64,000 nucleotides of DNA, taken from positions 47,812 through 111,811 of the forward strand of contig CAZUAQ010000017.1 in NCBI GenBank assembly GCA_964618455.1. Reading direction: 5' to 3'. Of the stretch, positions 9,099 through 17,164 are shown one piece after another. How positions within the stretch are numbered: the first letter of the stretch is position 1; every line of letters begins with the position of its first letter. Below the pieces are notes generated by a model that worked only from the letters and a program-made list of their open reading frames with translations, did not search any database and was not told the DNA's origin. The stretch is from CAZUAQ01 sp964618455 (GTDB taxonomy: Bacteria; Planctomycetota; Phycisphaerae; UBA1845; PWPN01). A program made the position numbers and the translations under genes.

Positions 9099-11072
9099 AT
9101 GGCAGAGCAACGCGTCGTAGTCGTCGGTGGTGGACTGGCAGGGCTGGCCGCCGCCATGAAACTGGCCGAGCTCGACCGGCAGGTCGATCTCATCAGCATG
9201 GTCCCCGTCAAGCGCTCCCACAGCGTCTGCGCCCAGGGCGGCATCAACTCGGTCAACGCCGCCACGCGCGAGCAGGGTGACTCGGAATGGAAGCACTTTG
9301 ACGATACCGTCTACGGCGGGGCCTTCCTCCAGCACCAACCCCCGGTCAAGGACATGTGCGACTGGGCCCCGAAGATCATCGACCTGATGGACCGGCTCGG
9401 CGTCATGTTCAACCGCACGCCGGAAGGCCACCGCGATCAGCGCCGCTTCGGCGGCACGCTCTACAAGCGGACCAACTTCGCCGGGGCCACGACCGGGCAG
9501 CAGTTGATCTACGCCCTCGACGAGCAGGTCCGCAAGATGGAGGTGGCCGGCAAGGTCACCAAGTACGAGTTCTGGGAATTCCTCGGGCCGATCCTCGACG
9601 ACAAGGGCCGCTGCCGTGGTGCCGTGGCCCAGGACATGTTCTCGATGGAGATTCGCGCCTTCCCCGCCGACGCGGTCGTTCTGGCCACCGGCGGCAACGG
9701 GCTGATCTTCGGCCGCTCGACGATGTCCATGATCTGCACCGGCGGCGCAGCCGGGCGTGCCTTCCGCACCGGCGTCAAGTACGCCAACGGGGAATTTATC
9801 CAGGTCCACCCCACCGCCATTCCCGGTGCCGACAAGCACCGCCTCATGAGTGAATCCGCCCGTGGTGAAGGTGGGCGCGTCTGGGTGCCGCGCAAACCCG
9901 GCGACGACCGCGACCCGACGCGGATTCCCATGGAGGAGCGTTGGTATTTCCTCGAAGAGCGCTACCCGAAGTACGGCAACCTCGTCCCGCGTGACATCGC
10001 CACTCGCGAGATCTTCCAGGTGTGCGTCAACGAGGGACTTTCCGTCGACAAGGAACAGTTCTGTGTTTACCTCGACCTCACCGAGTTGCCGAGTACCACG
10101 CACAACAAGCTCGAGGGCATCCTGGAGATTTACGAGAAGTTTCAGGGCGTCGACCCGCGTGCGCATCCGATGAAAATCTTCCCGGCGGTGCACTACACGA
10201 TGGGCGGGCTCTGGTGCGACTACGAAAAGTGCGAAACCACCGGTGGGCTCGTGGCCAAGTCGCCGCGAAATCAGGCAACCAACGTTCCCGGCATCTACGC
10301 CATCGGTGAGGCCGACTACCACTATCACGGGGCCAATCGCCTCGGTGCCAACTCCCTGCTGAGTTGCATCTACAGCGGACTCATCGTCGCTCCGGGTGTG
10401 GATAGCCTCCTCAGTAACCTGGAAGACGGTTCCGCCAACGATCAGCCGTCCTCCCTGTTCGAGGCGGAAGTCAGCCGCCACAAGGACGCGTACAACCGGC
10501 TGGTCCACAGCGGCGGACACGAGAATCCCTACAAGCTGCACCAGGAACTCGGTCGCACCATGACCAAGAACTGCACCGTGGTCCGGGAAAACAGCGGCAT
10601 CAAGGAAGCCCTGGAGAAGATTGCCGAGTTGTCCGAGCGCTACAAGAATGTCGCGCTTTCGGATCAGTCCAAGTGGACGAATCAGAATCTCAGCTTCACG
10701 CGTGCCCTCGAGGACATGCTGGTGATGGCACGCGTCATCGCCCAGGGCGCCTTGCAGAGAGATGAAAGTCGCGGCGCGCACTTCAAGCCCGAGTTCAAGA
10801 TCGCCGACCCCAAGGGCGGTGATCCGAAGACCCTGCGGGAGGAAGCGAAGCGCTGGTGCCGCGAATTCAAGGCGAACAATGACAAATGGTTAAAGTCCAC
10901 GATTGCCGAATACACCCCCGACGGACCTAAACTCTCTTACGAGGATGTGGATACCTCGTTGATCCCGCCGCGGCCGCGAACGTACGGGCTCGTCGGCGCG
11001 GAGGTGATCGAGGAGGTCTGGAGTGAGATGGAATCCGGCGATCCGGTCGAAGCGGAGGCGATGGCGACGTGA
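9099..11072 (+). CDS. sdhA: Succinate dehydrogenase flavoprotein subunit
   Basis: 657 residues, the size expected for B-type SdhA/FrdA. It oxidises succinate to fumarate on the inner face of the membrane using covalently bound FAD. The N-terminal dinucleotide fold is VVVGGGLAGLAAAMKL. RSHSVCAQGGIN holds the His that usually links FAD. HPTAIPG and SESARGEGG are substrate-site motifs, and GLWCDYE and GANRLGANSLLS are typical of the C-terminal half. It lies 75 bases after sdhC and 55 before sdhB. Confidence 0.97.
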   Translation: MAEQRVVVVGGGLAGLAAAMKLAELDRQVDLISMVPVKRSHSVCAQGGINSVNAATREQGDSEWKHFDDTVYGGAFLQHQPPVKDMCDWAPKIIDLMDRLGVMFNRTPEGHRDQRRFGGTLYKRTNFAGATTGQQLIYALDEQVRKMEVAGKVTKYEFWEFLGPILDDKGRCRGAVAQDMFSMEIRAFPADAVVLATGGNGLIFGRSTMSMICTGGAAGRAFRTGVKYANGEFIQVHPTAIPGADKHRLMSESARGEGGRVWVPRKPGDDRDPTRIPMEERWYFLEERYPKYGNLVPRDIATREIFQVCVNEGLSVDKEQFCVYLDLTELPSTTHNKLEGILEIYEKFQGVDPRAHPMKIFPAVHYTMGGLWCDYEKCETTGGLVAKSPRNQATNVPGIYAIGEADYHYHGANRLGANSLLSCIYSGLIVAPGVDSLLSNLEDGSANDQPSSLFEAEVSRHKDAYNRLVHSGGHENPYKLHQELGRTMTKNCTVVRENSGIKEALEKIAELSERYKNVALSDQSKWTNQNLSFTRALEDMLVMARVIAQGALQRDESRGAHFKPEFKIADPKGGDPKTLREEAKRWCREFKANNDKWLKSTIAEYTPDGPKLSYEDVDTSLIPPRPRTYGLVGAEVIEEVWSEMESGDPVEAEAMAT

Positions 11073-11127
11073 CCCTCGCCCCATGAAGTCGCCAACACGC
11101 CGATGAGTGCAAAGGTGATAATGCCCC

Positions 11128-11886
11128 ATGGCAGATAAGAAAATCATCCTGTTGATCAAGCGTCAGAACGATCCGAACAGCTCCAGCTACTGGCAGGAGT
11201 TCCGCATCGACTACGAGCCGCAGATGAACATCATCTCGTGCCTGCAGAAGATTGCCGAACTCGGCAAGACCGCCGAGGGCGAGGACACCACGCCCGTCGC
11301 CTGGGACTGCAACTGCCTCGAGGAGGTCTGCGGCGCGTGCTCGATGGTCATCAACGGGCGCGTCCGCCAGGCGTGCAGCGCCCTGGTCGATGAACTTCAG
11401 GAAGACGGCGACGTCATCCGGCTGGAGCCGATGAGCAAATTCCCCGTGGTGCGCGATCTTTTCGTCGATCGCTCGCGCATGTTCGATGCCCTCAAGCGCG
11501 TCAAGGCGTGGGTCCCCGTCGACGGGTATTACGACCGCCGCCCCCCGCCGCTCATGGCGCCCGGAGTCCAGGAGGAAGGCTACGTCCTGTCACGCTGCAT
11601 GACCTGCGGCTGCTGCCTCGAGGCCTGCCCGCAGATCAACGAGGGTTCCGACTTCATCGGGGCCGCCGCCGTCAGCCAGGCCGTCCTCTTCAACCTGCAT
11701 CCCATCGGCAAGAATTTGAAAGACGAACGCCTCCAGGCATTGGAAGAGCCGGGAGGCATCGCCGCCTGCGGCAATGCTCAGAATTGCGTCAAGGTCTGTC
11801 CGAAGGACATCCCCCTGACCGACTCCATCGCCAAGGCCGGACGCGACACGACGATCCACGGTATCAAGAGCTGGCTCGGCCGCTGA
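11128..11886 (+). CDS. sdhB: Succinate dehydrogenase iron-sulfur subunit
   Basis: 252 residues. It relays electrons from SdhA to SdhC through three clusters. The [2Fe-2S] ligands lie in DCNCLEEVCGACSMV with C83-region RQAC (from C61), the [4Fe-4S] ligands in CMTCGCCLEACP (about 157-166) and the last cluster ligands in CGNAQNCVKVCP (about 214-225). It completes the sdhCAB operon. A weak 6-bp stem follows the stop, but without a T run. Confidence 0.96.
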   Translation: MADKKIILLIKRQNDPNSSSYWQEFRIDYEPQMNIISCLQKIAELGKTAEGEDTTPVAWDCNCLEEVCGACSMVINGRVRQACSALVDELQEDGDVIRLEPMSKFPVVRDLFVDRSRMFDALKRVKAWVPVDGYYDRRPPPLMAPGVQEEGYVLSRCMTCGCCLEACPQINEGSDFIGAAAVSQAVLFNLHPIGKNLKDERLQALEEPGGIAACGNAQNCVKVCPKDIPLTDSIAKAGRDTTIHGIKSWLGR

Positions 11887-12098
11887 GGAAACTCTTCCTG
11901 TTCAAAGAGTAGTGGGCGGCTTTCATTGGGACGTCGAATTCGCCCGAATCTGAGCGATCGGTCGATCCTCGAATGCGTGATCCTGCTCCCTCGGGCGAAG
12001 TGGCATGCGTGGTCCCGCATCGTTCTGCGTTTCCGCATCACTCGTAAGAATTCATACTGGACTTGCGCATGCCGGATCTCTAAACTTGAATTGTTTGA

Positions 12099-12112
12099 GA
12101 AATCGCGATTTC
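12099..12112. promoter_or_regulatory. Perfect 14-bp palindrome GAAATCGCGATTTC
   Basis: It lies about 115 bases before the PEP-CTERM gene start, in an AT-richer stretch, and could be an operator. A second inverted repeat follows 44 bases later. Confidence 0.35.
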
Positions 12113-12156
12113 GGAAACATCTCCCCCCTTGGTTTCCCAGAATCTCCCACCCACCG

Positions 12157-12174
12157 TTGAACGCGTGCGTTCAA
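12157..12174. promoter_or_regulatory. Inverted repeat TTGAACGC-2-GCGTTCAA
   Basis: Perfect 8-bp arms (12157-12164, 12167-12174), 52 bases before the preferred start of the PEP-CTERM gene. It fits a dimeric regulator site or a leader hairpin. Confidence 0.4.
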
Positions 12175-12226
12175 GGGTTTGTATGAAGTCATGTATTCCC
12201 GCAATGGAGGAGGAAAATCAGAAGCC

Positions 12227-12886
12227 ATGTTCATTCATCTGCTCCCTTTCAAGCAATCCTGTGTTGTTTTCTGTGTCCTCGGCCTCGCCTCAGCGTCGCA
12301 TGCGGCGATCCTGCTCGATCGGAGCCCGGCTACGACAGGCGCCACAATTCTTTCCGATAACCTGGACAATCGGAGCGTGAGCCAGAACTTTGCGGAGGAT
12401 ATCGAATTCGCCACGGACGTCTCGCTGACCGGCATGGACATCTACATGGCCGACAATGTTCCCACCCTGGGTCAATCCGTCACGATTCGACTCTACGAAG
12501 ACGCGCCCGGCTTCCCCGGTACGAAGCTCAGCGACTTCACGGAACTCGTGTCGGTCATCGACACCGTCGGTGCGACCGGCGATACAGTGCGTGTCCACGC
12601 CGATTTCACCACTGCCTTGTCTCTGGATGCGAATACCACCTACTGGATCGGCATGAGCGGTACGGGCATTGATACCTTCTCACTGGCGGGTCTCGGCGAC
12701 GCAGGCGGATCCCCGGTCGATGACAGCACCATGGCACAGTTCTCCGGCGAGTCTTACAGCTTCATCTCTGGGACCGCCATCGGCGATATGGCTTTCCGCC
12801 TCGAAGGGACCGTCGTGCCTGAGCCCGCGTCGCTCGCTCTTCTCGGCATGGGTGGCATTCTCCTCTCGTGGAGACGCCGACGATAA
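12227..12886 (+). CDS. PEP-CTERM sorting-domain protein (exported)
   Basis: 219 residues from ATG 12227; GGAGGAGG sits 13 bases upstream, and an in-frame start at 12179 is possible. A signal peptide (VFCVLGLASASHAAI) is followed by a beta-rich domain with repeated Asp/Gly turns (VTIRLYEDAPGFPG, ANTTYWIGMSG) like those of choice-of-anchor proteins. The C-terminus is a classic PEP-CTERM tail: VPEPASLALLGMG, a hydrophobic stretch and RRRR. Such tails are recognised by exosortase and lead to processing at the cell surface. No exosortase gene is in the window. Ligand unknown. Confidence 0.85.
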   Translation: MFIHLLPFKQSCVVFCVLGLASASHAAILLDRSPATTGATILSDNLDNRSVSQNFAEDIEFATDVSLTGMDIYMADNVPTLGQSVTIRLYEDAPGFPGTKLSDFTELVSVIDTVGATGDTVRVHADFTTALSLDANTTYWIGMSGTGIDTFSLAGLGDAGGSPVDDSTMAQFSGESYSFISGTAIGDMAFRLEGTVVPEPASLALLGMGGILLSWRRRR

Positions 12887-12960
12887 CGCAGAAACATTCC
12901 CAACAAGACCTGTCACAGGCGTATGTAATTGGCCGGACAGGTGACCACCTGATTGACTCA

Positions 12961-13001
12961 TGCCCGCGAATGGCGATTCATGCCACCCGCGGGCATTTCT
13001 C
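12961..13001 (+). terminator. Rho-independent terminator after the PEP-CTERM gene
   Basis: An 8-bp stem TGCCCGCG/CGCGGGCA (12961-12968, 12988-12995) encloses a smaller TGGC/GCCA hairpin and is followed by TTTCTCTT. It lies 75 bases after the stop. Confidence 0.7.
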
Positions 13002-13004
13002 TTG

Positions 13005-13010
13005 TATAAT
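13005..13010 (+). promoter_or_regulatory. -10 element for the transglutaminase-like gene
   Basis: A perfect TATAAT just after the terminator and 47 bases before ATG 13058. No good -35 box is seen 16-18 bases upstream, so an activator may be needed. Confidence 0.4.
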
Positions 13011-13057
13011 TCAGTGTCATCCGTGACTCGAGTACCCGTACACTCAAGGGGCCTTTC

Positions 13058-14605
13058 ATGCCGATTCGTCGTTCCGCCTTCTCTGCATTATCGATTGTTC
13101 TGTGTTTCCTCTTGCCGGCATCGGCGTTCGCCATCAACGTCGACGATCCCGAAAAGGGGGTATTCCTCGACGAGTGGTTCGTGATTCAGATGAGCGGAAA
13201 GAAGGCCGGGCACAGCCATATGACCATGGAACGTGTCCCCCGGCCCGGCGAAGACGTCATCGTCTCGAAGACCTTCATGCATATCGAGATTCGCCGGGGC
13301 GACATGACCCTCGGCATGACCATGGACAAGACCTCGGAGGAAACACTCGACGGGCAGCCGCTCAGCTTCAGCGAAGTCACCCGTATGGGCAACCAGCCCA
13401 TCCGTATGGAGGGCGTCATCCGCGAGGGCAAGTTGACCGTCAAGATGCAGCAGTTCGGCACGCGCGAAACCACGAAGACCTATACATACCCGAAAGGCGC
13501 ATTGATGAGCTGGGGCGCGTTTCGCGCATCGGCCGAGCAGGGCCTCGACCCCGGCACGGAGTACGCGCTCCGTCTCTTCGAACCTTCCTCTTCACTGACA
13601 CGCGCCGTCGAAGCCACGACGCGTATCGGCGAAAAGAAAATGCTTGATCTCTTCGGCCGCAAGGTCGAGGCGGTCAAGAGCACGCAGACCACGACCATGC
13701 GCGGGCTGTTCGGCCAGGAAACGACTATCGAATCCGTCAGTTACGTCACGGAAAGCGGTGAACCGGTCCTCATCGAAATGTCGATCCTGGACATCCCGTT
13801 TCGCATGCTGGCGTCGACGAAGGCGGTGGCCCTCTCACCCAACGAGCCGACCGAACTCATGGCCAGGACGTTCGTGCGCCCCGATCAGCCGGTCCGCGAC
13901 GACGTGACTGCGGTGACCTACCTCTTGAAGACGAACAACCAGGGGTCGAAGCTGCCCCAGTTCCCGGAGACCGCCATTCAGAAAGTGGTCGACGCCTCGA
14001 AGAACGGCCGCACCGTCAAGCTGGCCGTCGGCACCACGGCTGAACTTTCCAAGTCGGGATCGAAAACCAAGCTCCCGCCCGATCAACGAAAACGATGTCT
14101 CGAAGCGACGGTCATGATGGATCACAAAGACGACGTCGTGGCCAGGCTCGCCAGGGAAGCCGGAGGCGATGAGAAGGATCCGATGAAACTGGCCCACCGT
14201 CTCGCCGCCTGGGTCGGCAGGTACGTGCGGACCAAGGACCTCAGCGTCGGTTTCGCCTCCGCCAGCGAGGTCGCTCGCAGCCGCGAGGGCGACTGCAGCG
14301 AGCACGGCGTTCTGCTGGCCGCCCTAGGCCGGGCCCACGGCATCCCGAGCCGCGTGGTCACCGGGCTGGTCTACGCCGACCAGTTCGCCGGCGGACGTGA
14401 TATTTTCGCCGGCCACCTGTGGACCCAGTTTTTCATCGACGGCCAATGGATCGATTTCGATGCCACCCGTCCCGGTGAGCCCGTCGGCCCCACCCACATC
14501 GCCCTGGGCTTGAGTGAAGGCGGCGGCGACACGCTCGGCGATCTGGTCAGCAGCATCTGGCTGAACCTGCACGCCCTGGACATCGACATCCTCGAGCAGA
14601 AGTAA
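13058..14605 (+). CDS. Exported transglutaminase-like protein
   Basis: 515 residues with a signal peptide (FLLPASAFA). The first 300 residues are beta-rich and unrecognised. The C-terminal third is a transglutaminase/protease-like fold with the triad C413 (SREGDCSEHG), H453 (FAGHLWTQFF) and D468 (WIDFDATRP), in the usual order and spacing. Members act as proteases, cross-linkers or peptide-bond enzymes, and the substrate cannot be told. All catalytic residues are present. It has its own upstream terminator and -10 box. Confidence 0.85.
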   Translation: MPIRRSAFSALSIVLCFLLPASAFAINVDDPEKGVFLDEWFVIQMSGKKAGHSHMTMERVPRPGEDVIVSKTFMHIEIRRGDMTLGMTMDKTSEETLDGQPLSFSEVTRMGNQPIRMEGVIREGKLTVKMQQFGTRETTKTYTYPKGALMSWGAFRASAEQGLDPGTEYALRLFEPSSSLTRAVEATTRIGEKKMLDLFGRKVEAVKSTQTTTMRGLFGQETTIESVSYVTESGEPVLIEMSILDIPFRMLASTKAVALSPNEPTELMARTFVRPDQPVRDDVTAVTYLLKTNNQGSKLPQFPETAIQKVVDASKNGRTVKLAVGTTAELSKSGSKTKLPPDQRKRCLEATVMMDHKDDVVARLAREAGGDEKDPMKLAHRLAAWVGRYVRTKDLSVGFASASEVARSREGDCSEHGVLLAALGRAHGIPSRVVTGLVYADQFAGGRDIFAGHLWTQFFIDGQWIDFDATRPGEPVGPTHIALGLSEGGGDTLGDLVSSIWLNLHALDIDILEQK

Positions 14606-14843
14606 GCCGGCGCATTCGACACACGGCTCAAATGGGCTCGAAATGTGCCATCCAGCCGGGCTCACGTTGACGATTCCGGATCTTCGTGGTAATGATGAAG
14701 TACCCGGATCTTCCTTTTCGGACGAATCCGCGGCGTGGTTACCCTCAATCAGGGAGGAGGCCTTCCCACGCGGGGTGGTCGGTGTGGACCCCGGAGTGCC
14801 TCCCGACCCGGAACGCCCTCCCGGCTTCGGTGGAGTTCCCCCG

Positions 14844-17021
14844 GTGAAGAATTATTTGCCCATAGTTATCGCGGTCGGGGCGGTCGTGTTGCTGTTGATC
14901 GTCTTCGGCTGGTCGGCCAAGCTGATGCAGGATCCCGGCGAGCGTCTCCAGTCGGACATGGCTCCGAAGCTTGAAGAAGCGAAGCGGATCCTGGCCAACT
15001 ACAAGCCGCAGGCCGGCAGCCTGGCCCGGGCGCTGCCTGAATCCCCCCCGGAGATGACGACCCCTCCGGAGGGCGCGAGCGCGGATGCCCAGCCCAACCC
15101 CTTGCAGGATTACGCCAGCCGCCAGTCCGGCGAGATTCGCTCGCTGCTGAATCAACTCGAACTGCCCCCGCTCGGGCCGGACGCTAATCGACGCATCCCC
15201 CACGCCCAGCTTCGGGCGGAACTGCTGGAAGATGAAAAGGCCATCGACAAGGCACTCCAGGCGGTGAATGCCGCGCTCGCCATGTCCGCCGGCAATGGCG
15301 CGGTCTCCGGACGCAACGACCCCGCCGCGACGCGCCTCAAGGCCATGCTCCTGCATGAAAAAGCGAATCTGCTCTACCGGCAGGCCCAGTCGGAACGGGC
15401 ACTCGCCGACGAAGCCCGCCATACGTTTCGGGTCGCTTTCGTCCGCTGGCGTGAGATCGATGCGGAAATCAAGGCTCTGCAGCATCGCCTTGAAGGCGGT
15501 GAACTTCCCCAGGTGAAGACTCCTGAACCGCCAAATCTGTCCGAGCCTGCTTCAGAAACGGCTGAGCCTGAACCTCCGGGCACGTCACCCTCGGAAGAGG
15601 AACGTGGCTCGATTTTCGGGTTGTTCAAGAAGATCGCCACGCCCGGCTCTTCCGACGAGGCGATGCCCGCCATTGAAGAAAATTTACCAGGGGCCTTCAC
15701 GCCCGAGCCCACCGCGCCGGACCCCATGCCGGTCAGGCGGGAAATCTCGACCGATCCCACCAAACTGCTCACCATCGACCAGCGCCGGGCGCGGCTGATG
15801 CAGCGACAGAGCGGAGTCCGCCAGGAGATCCAGCAGAGCGCGTCCACCATCGCCTCACTCGAAGATCAGGTCGCGGACGTCAGCCGGCGACTCGAAGACG
15901 CGCTCGAACGCAAGCGGATCGCCCGGTTGCGGATGCTTACCATGGAAGAGCAGAAACTTGATCCGCTCCAGCCGAATGCGCTCGAGCAGTTCACGCGTGA
16001 GTTTGAAGAGGTCTCTGCCCGCTATCGAGAGGCGGAGAAGCAATCGCAGTTGCTCAGCGACGGCGGGTTGGCGAACGCTCAGTTCAGCACGGATGACGAG
16101 GACCAGTTCCTCGCTGCCCCGCTGGAGCCCGCCGAGCCCGGGTCGGCCATTGAGCGTGTCAAAGGTCTGAAGACGCTGGAGTCGGACCTCGAAGCAGCCC
16201 GCCGCATACACGATGCCCAAAACGCCCTTCTGCGGGAAATCGGCGAGCAGATTCAGGCGCTCGACGATGAGAAAACCCGGATCGAGCAGCGCATCGTCGC
16301 GCGTTCGAAGACGCGCGACGAGATTCGCGATCGGGCCGCCGGTCACGCCGTCAGGGCGATCCAGCACGTGATCGCGGCGGACCAGTTGGAGACCGGTTCC
16401 GGAAACGATGCCGCCCTGCCGATCTGTACGGACCTGGGTCCGCAGGCGGTCAGTGCCGCTCGCAACGCCGCCTCGAATACGGTGCGGGAAACCAGCGAAT
16501 TCCTGCGTACGCAGACCATTGAAGGGCCCGTCCCCCGGCTGGACTTTCTGCCCAACCACGTGCAACTGCTCGCTGCGGACTTCGCCTTCCTCCATGCCCG
16601 GATCCAGGCGATGCGGGCTTCGGATTATCAACGTCACGCGGAGTTGCTGTCCCGGGTGGAAGAGATGGGCGTTGCGCCCTCCGCGGCGCTCAGTCCCGAT
16701 CAGTCCGCCGACATGGTCGCTCCCTCCGCCATGCAGAGCCAGGCCGCTGCGGAGGCCGCAGACAGCGCGTACACCACCATGCAGGGCGCCGCCAATGAAG
16801 CGATCACGCTGCTCGATGAGAACAACCTGTCGGATCTCTGGTTCGTCGGTGCATCCAAGGCGGCCATCACCTACCTCCTCGCCCAGAACGCCCGGACCCA
16901 GGAGGAAGCCGCCGAACTCCGCGAGAAGGCCCTGCAGATCTACCTTCGCATTCCGCCGGAAGTCGAGGGCGCCAACAAGTTGAGGCCCGTCATCCAGGGG
17001 CTGACCTCCGCCGAACGCTGA
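14844..17021 (+). CDS. Single-pass membrane protein with long coiled coils
   Basis: About 725 residues from GTG 14844, chosen because GGAG lies 7-8 bases upstream and the membrane helix (NYLPIVIAVGAVVLLLIVF) follows at once. The frame stays open back to 14643, but that part looks non-coding. After the helix the protein is Ala/Glu/Arg-rich, with coiled-coil stretches (e.g. RQEIQQSASTIASLEDQVAD) and a Pro-rich linker (about 225-310). It probably extends into the periplasm. Family not recognised; a structural or scaffolding role is a guess. Confidence 0.75.
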   Translation: MKNYLPIVIAVGAVVLLLIVFGWSAKLMQDPGERLQSDMAPKLEEAKRILANYKPQAGSLARALPESPPEMTTPPEGASADAQPNPLQDYASRQSGEIRSLLNQLELPPLGPDANRRIPHAQLRAELLEDEKAIDKALQAVNAALAMSAGNGAVSGRNDPAATRLKAMLLHEKANLLYRQAQSERALADEARHTFRVAFVRWREIDAEIKALQHRLEGGELPQVKTPEPPNLSEPASETAEPEPPGTSPSEEERGSIFGLFKKIATPGSSDEAMPAIEENLPGAFTPEPTAPDPMPVRREISTDPTKLLTIDQRRARLMQRQSGVRQEIQQSASTIASLEDQVADVSRRLEDALERKRIARLRMLTMEEQKLDPLQPNALEQFTREFEEVSARYREAEKQSQLLSDGGLANAQFSTDDEDQFLAAPLEPAEPGSAIERVKGLKTLESDLEAARRIHDAQNALLREIGEQIQALDDEKTRIEQRIVARSKTRDEIRDRAAGHAVRAIQHVIAADQLETGSGNDAALPICTDLGPQAVSAARNAASNTVRETSEFLRTQTIEGPVPRLDFLPNHVQLLAADFAFLHARIQAMRASDYQRHAELLSRVEEMGVAPSAALSPDQSADMVAPSAMQSQAAAEAADSAYTTMQGAANEAITLLDENNLSDLWFVGASKAAITYLLAQNARTQEEAAELREKALQIYLRIPPEVEGANKLRPVIQGLTSAER

Positions 17022-17130
17022 TTCCCTGCAATCAATCCATCCAACGCACGCGCATGACGTCGTCCCGCACCATGAGTTCTGCGTTCTGATTTCAAAAGCT
17101 CGAAGATGGGCAGGAGGGGGCGGCCCATGC

Positions 17131-17158
17131 ATGACGCGATGGCGGCAACGTCTATAAT
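17131..17158 (+). promoter_or_regulatory. Promoter of the NicO transporter gene
   Basis: ATGACG (17131-17136), a 16-base spacer and a perfect TATAAT (17153-17158). The predicted start falls on ATG 17165, so the message is either leaderless or begins at the next in-frame ATG (17201). Confidence 0.5.
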
Positions 17159-17164
17159 GGCGGT

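Noticed and set aside
9051..10781. 576-codon minus-strand frame opposite sdhA
   Set aside because: A GC-rich codon shadow; sdhA is certain on the other strand and the antisense product is nonsense-like.
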